A DNA stretch of 64,000 bases from Rubritalea tangerina. GTDB taxonomy: Bacteria; Verrucomicrobiota; Verrucomicrobiia; Verrucomicrobiales; Akkermansiaceae. Position numbers and translations under genes: made by a program. The DNA is taken from assembly GCF_042683245.1 (NCBI RefSeq), contig NZ_JBHUJB010000089.1:85496-149495 (forward strand), written 5' to 3'. Each line of letters begins with the position of its first letter. Within the stretch, counting starts at the first letter, position 1. Below are positions 35,263 to 43,770 of the stretch, piece by piece. The notes under the pieces were generated by a model. That model was not told where the DNA came from. It saw only the letters and a list, made by a program, of their open reading frames with translations, and did no database searches.

Positions 35263-36522
35263 CTAGGCGTCGAGTTTGAGTCTTCTGAGTGCATCAATGC
35301 GGGTGAGCATAGGTGGGTGCGAGTATTCAAGGAACACAAGGAAGGGGTGGGGAGTGAGATTGACGAGATTATCTGCAGAGAGTTGTTTGAGGGCGCCGAT
35401 GAGGTGCTCAGGGGTCCCTTGTGCATTTGCTGCATAGGCATCTGCCTCAAACTCATGTTTCCGGCTGCACCTATTTGAAAAGATACTGAGCACTTTATTC
35501 ACTGGTGAGAAGAGGATGAAGAAGAAGATAAGGCCTGCGTAGGTAGAGATTTGTTCAACGTAGAAAGCGTCAAAAAGTTGTTGGGCAAAAGCGCCGTTAG
35601 GGTTGGTGGCGATGCCAATGAGGAAGAAGATGACTGCCGTTTGGATCGTGCTTACGACCATGCGCTGAATGATGTGCTTACACTTGAAGTGGCCGATTTC
35701 ATGAGCGAGAACGCCGACGAGCCCCTCGGTGGTGTGCTTTTCAATGAGAGTGTCGAAGAGGGCAATTTTTTTATTTTTTCCAAAGCCGGTGAAGAAGGCA
35801 TTCGACTTGGTGGATCGTTTTGAGCCATCCATGACGTAGATTTCGGTGAGTGGGAAATCGCATTTAGCTGACAGAGCATTGATGGCGGACTTGAGTTCCC
35901 CATCTTCCATGGGTTCGAACTTATTAAAGAGTGGGAGGATGTAGGTGGGTGCGAGATAGGTTAGTAAAAGTTGGATGAGGGTGAATGCGATCCAGGCCCA
36001 GAGCCAGGCGTGTGCGACTGCACCAAAGATCCATAGAATCAATGCTAGGATGGGAGCTCCAATGAGGGCCATGAGAATCAGGCCTTTTATTTGGTCGATA
36101 ACGAAGGTCTTAGGGGTAGTTTTATTGAAGCCAAACTTCGCTTCGATAACGAATGTCGAATAGATCTGGAATGGGATACCGATGAGAGTTTGGGCGATGA
36201 AGAGGATCGCCATGAAGATGAGACCTGTCAGGATTGGGCCATAACCGATACTGCGGCAGAAATCATCTAACCAGCCGAAGCCCCCAAGGAGCCAAAAAGT
36301 GAGCGTCAGTGCCAATGAGAATGTGGATTGGACAATGTCGAACTGGGAAGTGATTCGTGTGTAGTGTTGGGACTCGGCATATTTGTCTTCAGTGAAAATG
36401 CCTTTGAACTCGCTTGGGAGTTTGGGGTTCAGCGCCTTGAGGTTGAGAAGGGTGGCGATAAGGTCAAGGTTCCACAGTAGGAAGAGCGCAATGACGATGA
36501 TGATGCCCAAGGTGTTATTCAT
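35263..36522 (-). CDS. Ste24-type M48 family membrane metallopeptidase
   Basis: Zinc metallopeptidase embedded in the inner membrane, 419 aa from the ATG at 36522. N-terminal membrane segments (about residues 3-22, 60-90, 100-125, 150-200) resemble CAAX prenyl protease 1 (Ste24), followed by the M48 domain with HEIGH (first His 274) and the third-ligand region EFEADAYA. Bacterial Ste24-like proteins likely degrade or process misfolded membrane proteins; no prenylation is implied. It precedes a small lipoprotein gene and is divergent from a lipoprotein gene at 36601. Confidence 0.9.
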   Translation of the reverse strand: MNNTLGIIIVIALFLLWNLDLIATLLNLKALNPKLPSEFKGIFTEDKYAESQHYTRITSQFDIVQSTFSLALTLTFWLLGGFGWLDDFCRSIGYGPILTGLIFMAILFIAQTLIGIPFQIYSTFVIEAKFGFNKTTPKTFVIDQIKGLILMALIGAPILALILWIFGAVAHAWLWAWIAFTLIQLLLTYLAPTYILPLFNKFEPMEDGELKSAINALSAKCDFPLTEIYVMDGSKRSTKSNAFFTGFGKNKKIALFDTLIEKHTTEGLVGVLAHEIGHFKCKHIIQRMVVSTIQTAVIFFLIGIATNPNGAFAQQLFDAFYVEQISTYAGLIFFFILFSPVNKVLSIFSNRCSRKHEFEADAYAANAQGTPEHLIGALKQLSADNLVNLTPHPFLVFLEYSHPPMLTRIDALRRLKLDA

Positions 36523-36600
36523 GGCTGCTGAGTAGAAGCTATGTGACGATGCATGCAAGTCCGAAATCAGGAGTTGGCAGGGCGACGGGTTTTGTTATCA

Positions 36601-37272
36601 ATGGAGTCTATGAAATGGATGACGCTTCTCTTTCCAGCTTTGTTATTGAGCTGTGCGAATCAAGAGCCTGTGGAAGTGAAGGCGGGAACTTGGAGGAAGT
36701 CGCCGACTACTTGGCTGAATGGTGCAGAGGTCTACAGTAATGTGGAATCGCTCAAGGGAGTCGGGGCAATCGAGAAAGACAAATTGATTTACAGGGCATC
36801 TACGTACAATTTTGACGGGCCACTGCGGTGGCAGATTGTAGCAGAAGGAACTGAGGGGGAGCATGTGAGCATGCGACTTGCAGGAGTGCAAATCACGACG
36901 GGCGCAAGCAAGCGCTCAGTGAGGTTGCCTCTGTCGATGTTAGGAGGAGAGACTGCTTTCGAGCTAGAGGAATTGCCGAAGAAAAAGCGTAAATTTTCAT
37001 TGAAGAAGAAAACGAAAGAAGAGCTGGAAAAAGAAGCTGCTGAGGCAGAAATTCAGCCGCGTTGGATGGCGAGTTATACGATTCCTGACACTCTTCAGCT
37101 ATTTCCTAAAGCCGATGGTAAGGTTGTGCTAGCAGCCAATATTGTGATCACCTCGAGTAAGGGGACGCAGTCGGAGTGGGTGAATTTTGCTTTATTGCCA
37201 AATGCCAATAAGTCGAAAAGTTTTACATTCCGCCAGACGATGATCGAATATGGAGGAGTACCCATCGATTGA
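36601..37272 (+). CDS. lipoprotein of unknown function
   Basis: A 223-aa predicted lipoprotein: the signal from ATG 36601 (or 36610) ends in LLSC. A longer frame from 36553 lacks a signal and overlaps the upstream divergent gene's leader. The central part is basic and charged (about residues 125-150, KKKRKFSLKKKTKEELEKE), between two beta-rich regions. No family recognised. Convergent with the Rrf2 gene 16 nt downstream. Confidence 0.7.
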   Translation: MESMKWMTLLFPALLLSCANQEPVEVKAGTWRKSPTTWLNGAEVYSNVESLKGVGAIEKDKLIYRASTYNFDGPLRWQIVAEGTEGEHVSMRLAGVQITTGASKRSVRLPLSMLGGETAFELEELPKKKRKFSLKKKTKEELEKEAAEAEIQPRWMASYTIPDTLQLFPKADGKVVLAANIVITSSKGTQSEWVNFALLPNANKSKSFTFRQTMIEYGGVPID

Positions 37273-37288
37273 ATCGCATTGGGGTATG

Positions 37289-37702
37289 TTAGATGTAGAA
37301 CATTGGGCCTGCATCACTCTCCGCCATGCTACTTAATTTGGTCTCTTTGAGTTGGCTTGCGAAATGGTTGCTGGCAGAATGCCAGACTTTGCTGACGCTA
37401 GCACCTGACTGGCCCTCGGAAGAGGTGGTATTTTCGAGGAGGGTGGGTTCGACAGATTGGACAATATCGTAAAGTGAGATATCTTCGGCCTTGCCAGTGA
37501 GCAAATATCCTCCAAATTTCCCGCGCTTACTAGTGATGAGTCCAGATCGTCTCAGGTCATTGAGGATTTGTACGAGAAAATTAGAAGACACAGCTTCGCG
37601 TTGTGCAATCTCGTCAAGTCGTGTAATGGTCTTTCCATCGGCTTGCTTTGCGAGTTGGGCCATTGCTCTACAGGCATATTCTAATTTCTGGGAAACTCTC
37701 AC
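37289..37702 (-). CDS. Rrf2 family transcriptional regulator, candidate CymR-like
   Basis: A 137-aa winged-helix regulator. Starting at the GTG at 37702 gives VRVSQKLEYACRAMAQLA, the usual Rrf2 N-terminus; a GTG four codons upstream is also open. The recognition region with LVQILNDLRRSGLITSKRGKFGGYLL is typical. The three cysteines that bind Fe-S clusters in IscR/NsrR are missing, as in CymR, the cysteine-metabolism repressor of Bacillus and Staphylococcus. It is divergent from cysE with only 20 nt between starts, so both promoters must overlap coding sequence. Regulation of cysE is therefore a reasonable inference, not shown. Confidence 0.88.
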   Translation of the reverse strand: MRVSQKLEYACRAMAQLAKQADGKTITRLDEIAQREAVSSNFLVQILNDLRRSGLITSKRGKFGGYLLTGKAEDISLYDIVQSVEPTLLENTTSSEGQSGASVSKVWHSASNHFASQLKETKLSSMAESDAGPMFYI

Positions 37703-37722
37703 GCACCAATCCACATCACATC

Positions 37723-38556
37723 ATGTCAAATAAATCTAGCTCTAATCCTTACAATCTTTGCAATAACGCTCATGTTTCTGTGGAGGAGGTTTGGATTCAG
37801 ATACGTGATCGAGCGCAAGAGATTGCCGATTGCGAGCCTCAGCTGACAGCCTTGTTGTACGATGTTATTTTAAATAGGGCGTGTTTGGGGGCAGCACTTG
37901 CGGCCCGTTTGTCTCGAAAACTGTCACGTGAGGAGATGAATAGAGAGGAGCTGACTCCGCTTTTGGAGGGGATTTTTGTATCACACCCGCAAGTGACCTT
38001 GAGTGCAGCGGCCGATATGATGGCGATTTATGACCGTGATCCGGCATGTCAATCACCTCTGGAGCCGATGTTATTTTTCAAGGGCTTTCTAGCAATTTGC
38101 ACGTATCGTGTTGCCCATCATCTATGGAATAGTGAGCGCAAGCCACTCGCTTTATACTTTCAAAGTATCTGTAGCGAGGTGTTTGGGGTTGATATTCACC
38201 CGGCGGCTCGGATCGGTTGTGGCATCCTGTTAGATCACGCTACGAGTGTGGTGATTGGTGAGACTGCCATTGTGGAGGACAATGTATCGATCCTTCATGA
38301 GGTGACTCTTGGGGGGACTGGTAAAGAGAGTGGTGACCGTCACCCCATTGTTCGCACAGGTGTGCTGATTGGGGCGGGTTCGAAGATTCTAGGGCGCGTA
38401 GAGATTGGTCAATGTGCAAAGGTGGGAGCTGGGAGCGTGGTCCTTGCTGATGTTCCTGAACACGTGACTGTAGCTGGGGTGCCAGCCAAGATAAGAGGTA
38501 AAGCAAATACGCCGGCCATGGATATGAACCAGTGTTTTGAGAGCGGCCAGATTTAG
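37723..38556 (+). CDS. cysE: serine O-acetyltransferase
   Basis: First committed step of cysteine synthesis: acetylates serine to O-acetylserine. From ATG 37723 the protein is 277 aa with the CysE N-terminal helical domain (about residues 15-150) and a left-handed beta-helix of hexapeptide repeats (about 160-255). The active-site motif GCGILLDHATSVVIGE holds the catalytic histidine, with DIHPAARIG before it. The frame runs upstream to 37648 but that part overlaps the Rrf2 gene. Its stop codon overlaps that of the convergent gluQ (shared TTAG at 38553-38556). Feeds CysK at 19.2 kb. Confidence 0.95.
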   Translation: MSNKSSSNPYNLCNNAHVSVEEVWIQIRDRAQEIADCEPQLTALLYDVILNRACLGAALAARLSRKLSREEMNREELTPLLEGIFVSHPQVTLSAAADMMAIYDRDPACQSPLEPMLFFKGFLAICTYRVAHHLWNSERKPLALYFQSICSEVFGVDIHPAARIGCGILLDHATSVVIGETAIVEDNVSILHEVTLGGTGKESGDRHPIVRTGVLIGAGSKILGRVEIGQCAKVGAGSVVLADVPEHVTVAGVPAKIRGKANTPAMDMNQCFESGQI

Positions 38557-39413
38557 GCGAGTGAGTCCTGGGCTAGTTGGATGAGTTCTTCTGGAGTGAG
38601 ACCGCTAGCCACCAAGCTTTGAAGGGAGTGGGCTGCATTTCTTTTTGCAAGTCTCTCGCCTTTAGAATCACAGACTAGTTCGTGGTGGTGGTACTTCGGT
38701 TCTGGGAGCTCAAAGAGCGCCTGGAGAATTCGGTGGATATGCGTTGATTCTAACAAGTCCTTTCCTCTAGTGACGTCTGTGACATTCTGGAAGGCGTCAT
38801 CGACGACGACGGCGATGTGATAGGATGTGCCGATATCTTTGCGAGCGAGTATTATGTCGCCGAGAAGCGCATGGTTAACCTCAACTGATCCGAGGAAGCT
38901 ATCCTGGAAGGTGAGTGGGCCGGTTAGCTTTGCGGCGCGTTCGGAATCGAGTCGCCATGCGGGTTCATGGCCATTTGCCAAATGGGCTTCGATTTGCTGA
39001 GGAGTCAGTGCCTTACAAGTAGATGGGTAGAGCGGGCCATCTGGGCCGTGGGGAGCTCTTACGAGGTTTTTAATTTCGCGTTGGATATCACGACGGGTAC
39101 AGAAGCACGGATAGACGGCATCGAGCTTTTTCAATTTATTGAGAGCCTCTTGGTAGGCGGGGAAGCGTGTGGTTTGTCTTAAGGGGGGGGCGTCCCAACG
39201 AATGCCGGCATGGTGCAGGTCGGATTCTATTTCAGAATAGTAATGAGGTCGGACACGCGTGGTATCGATATCTTCGAACCTCAGTAAAAAGCGACCGCCC
39301 TTTTTGCGTGCGAGATCGCGTGCAAAAAGGGCGGCGTATAGGTGTCCAAGGTGGAGTTGGCCGGTGGGGGATGGAGCAAAGCGCGTAATGACTTCAGCTT
39401 GCTTTTTGGCCAT
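38553..39413 (-). CDS. gluQ: glutamyl-Q tRNA(Asp) synthetase
   Basis: Glutamylates queuosine at position 34 of tRNA(Asp). The 286-aa length is that of GluQRS, which lacks the anticodon-binding part of GluRS. The HIGH-type motif is HLGH (21-24), the zinc region begins CFCTRR and continues to YPSTC, and the KMSKS loop is replaced by ERLAKRN. It is 12 nt downstream of rho on the same strand and may be co-transcribed with it. Presence implies a queuosine pathway in the organism. Confidence 0.93.
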   Translation of the reverse strand: MAKKQAEVITRFAPSPTGQLHLGHLYAALFARDLARKKGGRFLLRFEDIDTTRVRPHYYSEIESDLHHAGIRWDAPPLRQTTRFPAYQEALNKLKKLDAVYPCFCTRRDIQREIKNLVRAPHGPDGPLYPSTCKALTPQQIEAHLANGHEPAWRLDSERAAKLTGPLTFQDSFLGSVEVNHALLGDIILARKDIGTSYHIAVVVDDAFQNVTDVTRGKDLLESTHIHRILQALFELPEPKYHHHELVCDSKGERLAKRNAAHSLQSLVASGLTPEELIQLAQDSLA

Positions 39414-39425
39414 GCTCGAGGTGGG

Positions 39426-41111
39426 TTATCCTTTGATCTCTAACAACATTTGAGCATTGTTGTGGAAGCGCTTGAGGAAGAAGAGCAGCCGCTCCATGGC
39501 CTCATGTGGTCGCGCACCTGAAAGGCCACGGCGGATGAGGTGGATTTTGTGCAGCATATGCTCAGGTAAGAGGAGTTCTTCACGGCGCGTGCCAGATTTA
39601 AAGATATCGACAGCTGGGTAGATGTATTGTTCCGCAATTCTTCTATCGAGGACGAGCTCCATGTTACCGGTGCCTTTAAATTCTTGGAAGATTGCCTCAT
39701 CTGCACGTGAGTTAGTGTGGACGAGAGCGGTCGCGACGATGGTGAGTGAGCCTGCGTTGCGGGTGTTTCGCGCTGCGGCAAAGAGTCTGCGGGGCATTTC
39801 GAGAGCTCCAGAAACGATACCTCCAGACTGGACGCCACGGCCTTTCCCTTTCTTGCTACCGCCCATCACATTATTATAGGCGCGAGCGAGACGGGTGATG
39901 GAGTCCATCATAAGGAAGACGTGCTCACCAGCTTCGACGAGTCGCTTCGCACGTTCGATACAGAGTTCTGCGACTCGGCAGTGGTTTTTAGCTCCTGCGT
40001 CGTTAGAAGAGGCATAGATTTCTGCCCCGGGGAGGCTCATTTTAAATTCGGTAACCTCTTCTGGGCGCTCATCGACCAGTAAGATCATGAGATGCATTTC
40101 TTCACTGTACTTTTCACGCACCGCTTCAGCCATGTGTAGCATCATGGTGGTTTTACCTGAGCGTGGAGGAGAGACGATGAGGCCACGTTGGCCACGCCCG
40201 ATGGGAGCCATGATGTCGAGTACACGTGTGGTAAAGCGCTCAGACTCGGTTTCAAATGGAATCCGCTTATCTGGGTTGACCGCTTTGAGTTCGTCAAAAT
40301 GGGGGAGTTTACGCGCCTTATCAACTGGCATGCCGTTGATGGCTTTGACCTCGGTGATTTGGAGCCCTCTGGGGCCTTGTTTGGCGAAGCCTTCTATCCA
40401 CACACCGACGCGGAGCCCATGGACTCGTACGATATCTGGTGAGATGAAGACGTCATTGCTAGACTGTTCAAGGTCACTGGCTAATTCACGTAAGAAGCCG
40501 AAGCCTTTAGGGCTGAGTTCGAGGATGCCGCTGACTTCGACTGGTGGGCCTGTGAGTTCGACTGGCTTTGAGTCTTGTTGGTTACCAGACTTGTGATCGC
40601 GACGCTTGTTATTGCGGCGATTATTTTTACCTTTTTGGTTGCGCCGGTTGTTGCGGTTGTCGTGTTTGTGAGTTGGGCCACCGCCTTCAACGCGGCCATT
40701 GCGGTGGCGGCGTCTTTGATTTGGTTTTTCGTCTTTTGTCTGAGTTTTTTCAGCGACTGGCTCCGCAGCTTGCGTTACTTGCGGTGTCGGTGAGGGAAGA
40801 TTTTCCTCAGTTGGTTTGGGTGCAGGCTCTGCAGGTGGAGTTGCTGCTTGGGCTACTGGGGTGGCCTCGACTGGCTCAGGAGCTGCCTCTGACTTAGCGA
40901 CTTTCTTGACTGCTTTTTTCGCGGTTTTTTTGGTGGCCTTTTTTGCAGTTTTCTTAGTGGCAGTTTTTTTCGCTGCTTTTTTTGCCGTTGTTTTTTTTGC
41001 TGCTTTCTTGGCGGTTTTTTTCGCCGCTTTTTTTGCGACCTTTTTGGTAGCTTTTTTAGCGACGACTTTGGTGTCGGCAGTTTCTTCGGGCATGGAAGCT
41101 TCTTCGCTCAT
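39426..41111 (-). CDS. rho: transcription termination factor Rho
   Basis: Hexameric RNA helicase that ends transcription. The core of about 370 residues has the cold-shock RNA-binding domain (GFGFLRE), Walker A PPRSGKT, Walker B FLMMDSITR and the Q/R-loop region SGGIVSGALEMPRRLF. An N-terminal extension of about 190 residues is present: first Lys/Ala/Thr repeats like those of histone H1 tails (residues 15-70), then an acidic Pro-rich part, then an Arg/Asn/Lys-rich stretch (130-180). Such extensions are reported in several phyla, where they can confer extra RNA binding or phase separation. Probable operon with gluQ downstream. Confidence 0.96.
   Translation of the reverse strand: MSEEASMPEETADTKVVAKKATKKVAKKAAKKTAKKAAKKTTAKKAAKKTATKKTAKKATKKTAKKAVKKVAKSEAAPEPVEATPVAQAATPPAEPAPKPTEENLPSPTPQVTQAAEPVAEKTQTKDEKPNQRRRHRNGRVEGGGPTHKHDNRNNRRNQKGKNNRRNNKRRDHKSGNQQDSKPVELTGPPVEVSGILELSPKGFGFLRELASDLEQSSNDVFISPDIVRVHGLRVGVWIEGFAKQGPRGLQITEVKAINGMPVDKARKLPHFDELKAVNPDKRIPFETESERFTTRVLDIMAPIGRGQRGLIVSPPRSGKTTMMLHMAEAVREKYSEEMHLMILLVDERPEEVTEFKMSLPGAEIYASSNDAGAKNHCRVAELCIERAKRLVEAGEHVFLMMDSITRLARAYNNVMGGSKKGKGRGVQSGGIVSGALEMPRRLFAAARNTRNAGSLTIVATALVHTNSRADEAIFQEFKGTGNMELVLDRRIAEQYIYPAVDIFKSGTRREELLLPEHMLHKIHLIRRGLSGARPHEAMERLLFFLKRFHNNAQMLLEIKG
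40905..41075 (-). repeat. degenerate KKAAKKT-encoding repeat in rho
   Basis: Imperfect tandem repeats of 9-12 nt encode the Lys/Ala/Thr-rich N-terminus of Rho. On the plus strand it reads as runs of TTTTTT separated by GC-rich spacers, a slippage-prone pattern that could vary in copy number between strains. Confidence 0.75.
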
Positions 41112-41532
41112 AATAAATTGGATCGTGTGTGTAGGGAAGTAGGTAGGTGCTATGGCAGATGTGAAAGGTCTGGCAGCTGGGGTTTTAGTTGACGTTAGAT
41201 GTCAGAGTTGGTGGTAGGGGAAGTCGAAATATCAATACGTTTGTTATGGATATTGTCTGTGTCACGCGACGCGCTGGGGTAGCACTGGGTGTGGAAATTC
41301 TCAACGCAGTAGGCCATTAGAATGGTGGCGATGCGGGGATGGCTAAAGAAGTTTAGCTTAGAAAAAATCCTGAAGCGGTCCGATACTGTACGCTCCATGT
41401 CGTGACGACATCTCCATGCTGCATGTTGATACCCAACTTGGCAAATACTTTTTTAGCATAGGGGCGGAACGAAGCGGGCCCGCAGTATGAACTGCGGGCC
41501 CGGATAAATATGTTAGAGCGTGTGAGTTGCTC
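41112..41532. other. 421-bp intergenic region upstream of rho
   Basis: Holds the rho leader on the minus strand and the 3-prime end of the L,D-transpeptidase transcript. It contains the GC-rich hairpin at 41475-41502 and a small palindrome (ATGTCG/CGACAT) near 41397-41413. A 67-codon frame on the minus strand (41195-41398) shows no signal or domain and is not called. Confidence 0.5.
41475..41502 (-). terminator. GC-rich hairpin after the L,D-transpeptidase gene
   Basis: A perfect 12-bp, almost all G-C stem (41475-41486 with 41491-41502) with tetraloop ATGA lies 30 nt beyond the stop codon. The minus-strand flank CTTCGTTCC is only weakly T-rich, so termination may be inefficient. Confidence 0.5.
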
Positions 41533-42201
41533 TTATTGGTATGTTGGTGACTTGTGTCGCTTGTAGACTTTATTAGTCACCATATACGAGATTGGGAAGT
41601 CAGGAAGGGGGGTGGCGTCAGGAGGGCGAGGCACGTTTCTTCCGAGTGTCGCGTCTTCAGGTTGGGAGTATGCGATATTGACAGGCGTTCCAGTCTTAAC
41701 GATTTCGTAGAACTTAGGCGCGACGTTGTGGTGCATTCGGATGCAGCCATGGGTGCAGGGTTTGTCTTTCATCCAGCCAGTGTGGAAGCCATAGGCTGAT
41801 TTGAATTCCATCCAGTAGGGCATTGGAGTGCCGATAAATTTGGTGCCTGCTGGTTTGTTGCGACGGTAGCCTTGTCCGTACTTGCCATTACCGTAGTCAA
41901 AGTATCCGTGGGTTTGGGCCCGGCGGTATTCTTGCTTACTATAGATGGTATAATTTCCTTTAGGGGTAGGCGTAGAGGCTTTCCCAACTGATACTGGCAT
42001 AACAAGCAGTGGTTTGTTACCTTCTAGCACGTATGCCATTTGTTTGTTTGTGGATACTTTTACGCGAACATTGTTAGGGTTGCTAGGTTTTGATGCTGGT
42101 CTGTCGTATGCATCATAGGCACCGAGTCCGCCTGTTTGTGTACACGAGCTAAGTAGGCCAGCACAGGCCACACCGAGTAGGTAGAGTAACTGTTTCTTCA
42201 T
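41533..42201 (-). CDS. L,D-transpeptidase lipoprotein (YkuD domain)
   Basis: Envelope enzyme that forms 3-3 peptidoglycan cross-links or attaches proteins to peptidoglycan. The 222-aa protein starts MKKQLLYLLGVACAGLLSSC, a lipoprotein signal with lipobox LSSC, so it is probably membrane-tethered. The YkuD domain (about residues 50-190) carries the conserved histidine in GFHTGW and the catalytic cysteine C153 in CTHGCIRMHHN. Frames five codons longer exist but spoil the signal. Transcribed after a small lipoprotein gene but 81 nt away. Confidence 0.9.
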   Translation of the reverse strand: MKKQLLYLLGVACAGLLSSCTQTGGLGAYDAYDRPASKPSNPNNVRVKVSTNKQMAYVLEGNKPLLVMPVSVGKASTPTPKGNYTIYSKQEYRRAQTHGYFDYGNGKYGQGYRRNKPAGTKFIGTPMPYWMEFKSAYGFHTGWMKDKPCTHGCIRMHHNVAPKFYEIVKTGTPVNIAYSQPEDATLGRNVPRPPDATPLPDFPISYMVTNKVYKRHKSPTYQ

Positions 42202-42282
42202 GTTAGAATGGACCATAGAAAGGATACTGTGGTCTAGGCAACAGAAAAAATGCTGGTGAAATGATTGTCACATCGTTGATCT

Positions 42283-42708
42283 TTAGCGGGCATTTTCCCA
42301 GCTAGTGACGATACCTTTGTGGAATTTGACTTCAGCTTCAAGTTCGCTGTTGTAATTTGTGGTGCGTGAGATACTTGTGCCGTAGTAGCCGCGGCCGCCG
42401 TAGCCGTATCCTCCGTAGAGTCCACCAGTGTAGTAGGGGGTGTAGCGAATGTAGTACCACTTTTCGAAGAGTTTCCCATTTTCAGAGCCTTTTGAGCTAC
42501 GGGATGGGTCGCCCCATGCGAGGTAGACCGCTTTTTTATTCATGCCTTTGGAGATTTGTCCACGTTGGACGAGGGATTGGTGATTGGGGGTGAGTTGTTG
42601 GTAGAGGTCGGGGTTGTTGGCGATTCTGGTTTGTGGTGTGTTAGGTGTGCAACTCACCATGAGGAGGGTAGCGCTGGATAAAGAGAGAAATGCCAGTGGG
42701 CGGTACAT
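42283..42708 (-). CDS. small lipoprotein, SmpA/BamE-like
   Basis: A 141-aa lipoprotein with signal ending LLMVSC. The region LVQRGQISKGMNKKAVYLAWGDPS (in two parts, residues 46-69) followed by a WYY-containing strand resembles the beta-alpha core of SmpA/OmlA (BamE-like) proteins. After this there is a Gly/Tyr-rich segment (about 95-112). Function unproven; may be an envelope scaffold. Same strand as the L,D-transpeptidase gene downstream. Confidence 0.7.
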   Translation of the reverse strand: MYRPLAFLSLSSATLLMVSCTPNTPQTRIANNPDLYQQLTPNHQSLVQRGQISKGMNKKAVYLAWGDPSRSSKGSENGKLFEKWYYIRYTPYYTGGLYGGYGYGGRGYYGTSISRTTNYNSELEAEVKFHKGIVTSWENAR

Positions 42709-42834
42709 GAGGGTACTTTATGCTAGTTTGCTAGATTTTACAACATGAGTCTGGATTGCAAGATATGTCAGAAGGTTCTTGTCAAAACTTACTGAAATAT
42801 AGCATGATATGAGTTGAATTTGAATGTTGTGATT

Positions 42835-43119
42835 ATGTCAGAAGAAATAATCCCAGCTGATGTATTGGCAGAGGAACTCAAGCATTGTCCTGAGTGGGAC
42901 ATTGAGGGCGAGGCCATTGTCAGGTCATGGGAATTTGAGAATTTTGCGGATGCGATGGAGTTTGTGAACATTGTCGCTGATGTGGCTGAGGGGGCTGGCC
43001 ACCATCCAGATTTTTTCATTCGGTACAACAAGGTGAAATTGACATTGAGTACGCATGAGATTGGCGGAGTTACTGATGCTGATCTTGTTATGGCTGGTAG
43101 GATCGATAATGTTGCTTAG
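42835..43119 (+). CDS. phhB: 4a-hydroxytetrahydrobiopterin dehydratase
   Basis: Pterin-4a-carbinolamine dehydratase (PCD/DCoH), 94 aa from ATG 42835, which regenerates the pterin cofactor after aromatic amino acid hydroxylation. The catalytic motif GHHPDFFIRYNKV (His pair) and the third histidine in LSTHEIGG are present, along with the helical WEFENFADAMEF. A longer frame from 42814 adds seven unlikely residues. No pterin-dependent hydroxylase is adjacent; in many bacteria this gene stands alone and may act in molybdopterin-related metabolism. Confidence 0.92.
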   Translation: MSEEIIPADVLAEELKHCPEWDIEGEAIVRSWEFENFADAMEFVNIVADVAEGAGHHPDFFIRYNKVKLTLSTHEIGGVTDADLVMAGRIDNVA

Positions 43120-43179
43120 TCCGTGTGCTGAAATTTTGTGAGCTTGTCATCACCTTGGGGATGGTCTACACCCTGCGCT

Positions 43180-43761
43180 ATGGCTCGCTTCACATGGTGT
43201 TTCTCTCTCATGACTTCCATTTTCTTGGTGTCTTGTGCAACTGAGCGCGAGGTTACCTATGAGAAGGGCGGGCCGGAACAATTTGGTGACCGTTATTTGA
43301 GTGATGTGAAGTACGTGGTCGACGAGCAAGGCAACGTGCGCCCGAATCAGGATAAGCGGAGTCAATTTGAGGCTGAGGGAGATTATGCTGGGGGAAAGGC
43401 CTATCAAGGGTCGGCATACGGGAAAGAGGCATATCGATCGAAACGGTGGGGGGGAGATAAGAATTTCAATGCTCAGCAATTTGCTGGGAACAAGAGTGGT
43501 AGCCAGTACCAATACTCTCCACATTTTGTTCAGCAGCAGGCAAATGCTCAGGGCCAATATTCCCACGTAGGGGGCAAAAATTATGGCACGAGTGGTTACG
43601 GTGGTGAGGTGCGGGCTGTGGACAGGGGGCGCAATGTGGGTAAGCCACAGGACGCGGCGACCCAATCACGCCGAAAGGTGTATGCACCACCACCGATCTA
43701 CAGCATGGATCAAGTCAATGGCATAGGGGTGGACGATACGAAAGCTATGATGGGACGATGA
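43180..43761 (+). CDS. Gly/Gln/Tyr-rich lipoprotein of unknown function
   Basis: A 193-aa predicted lipoprotein from ATG 43180, whose signal ends FLVSC. The mature protein is hydrophilic, with low-complexity Gly, Gln, Tyr and Asn-rich segments (about residues 65-150) and a short conserved-looking C-terminus with a Pro-rich YAPPPIYSMD. It resembles other intrinsically disordered verrucomicrobial envelope lipoproteins, but no family was recognised. Convergent with the GNAT gene 9 nt downstream. Confidence 0.65.
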   Translation: MARFTWCFSLMTSIFLVSCATEREVTYEKGGPEQFGDRYLSDVKYVVDEQGNVRPNQDKRSQFEAEGDYAGGKAYQGSAYGKEAYRSKRWGGDKNFNAQQFAGNKSGSQYQYSPHFVQQQANAQGQYSHVGGKNYGTSGYGGEVRAVDRGRNVGKPQDAATQSRRKVYAPPPIYSMDQVNGIGVDDTKAMMGR

Positions 43762-43770
43762 GCTGAGGGC

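Noticed and set aside
41195..41398. 67-codon frame upstream of rho
   Set aside because: No ribosome-binding site, signal or domain; odd composition. Treated as non-coding leader sequence.
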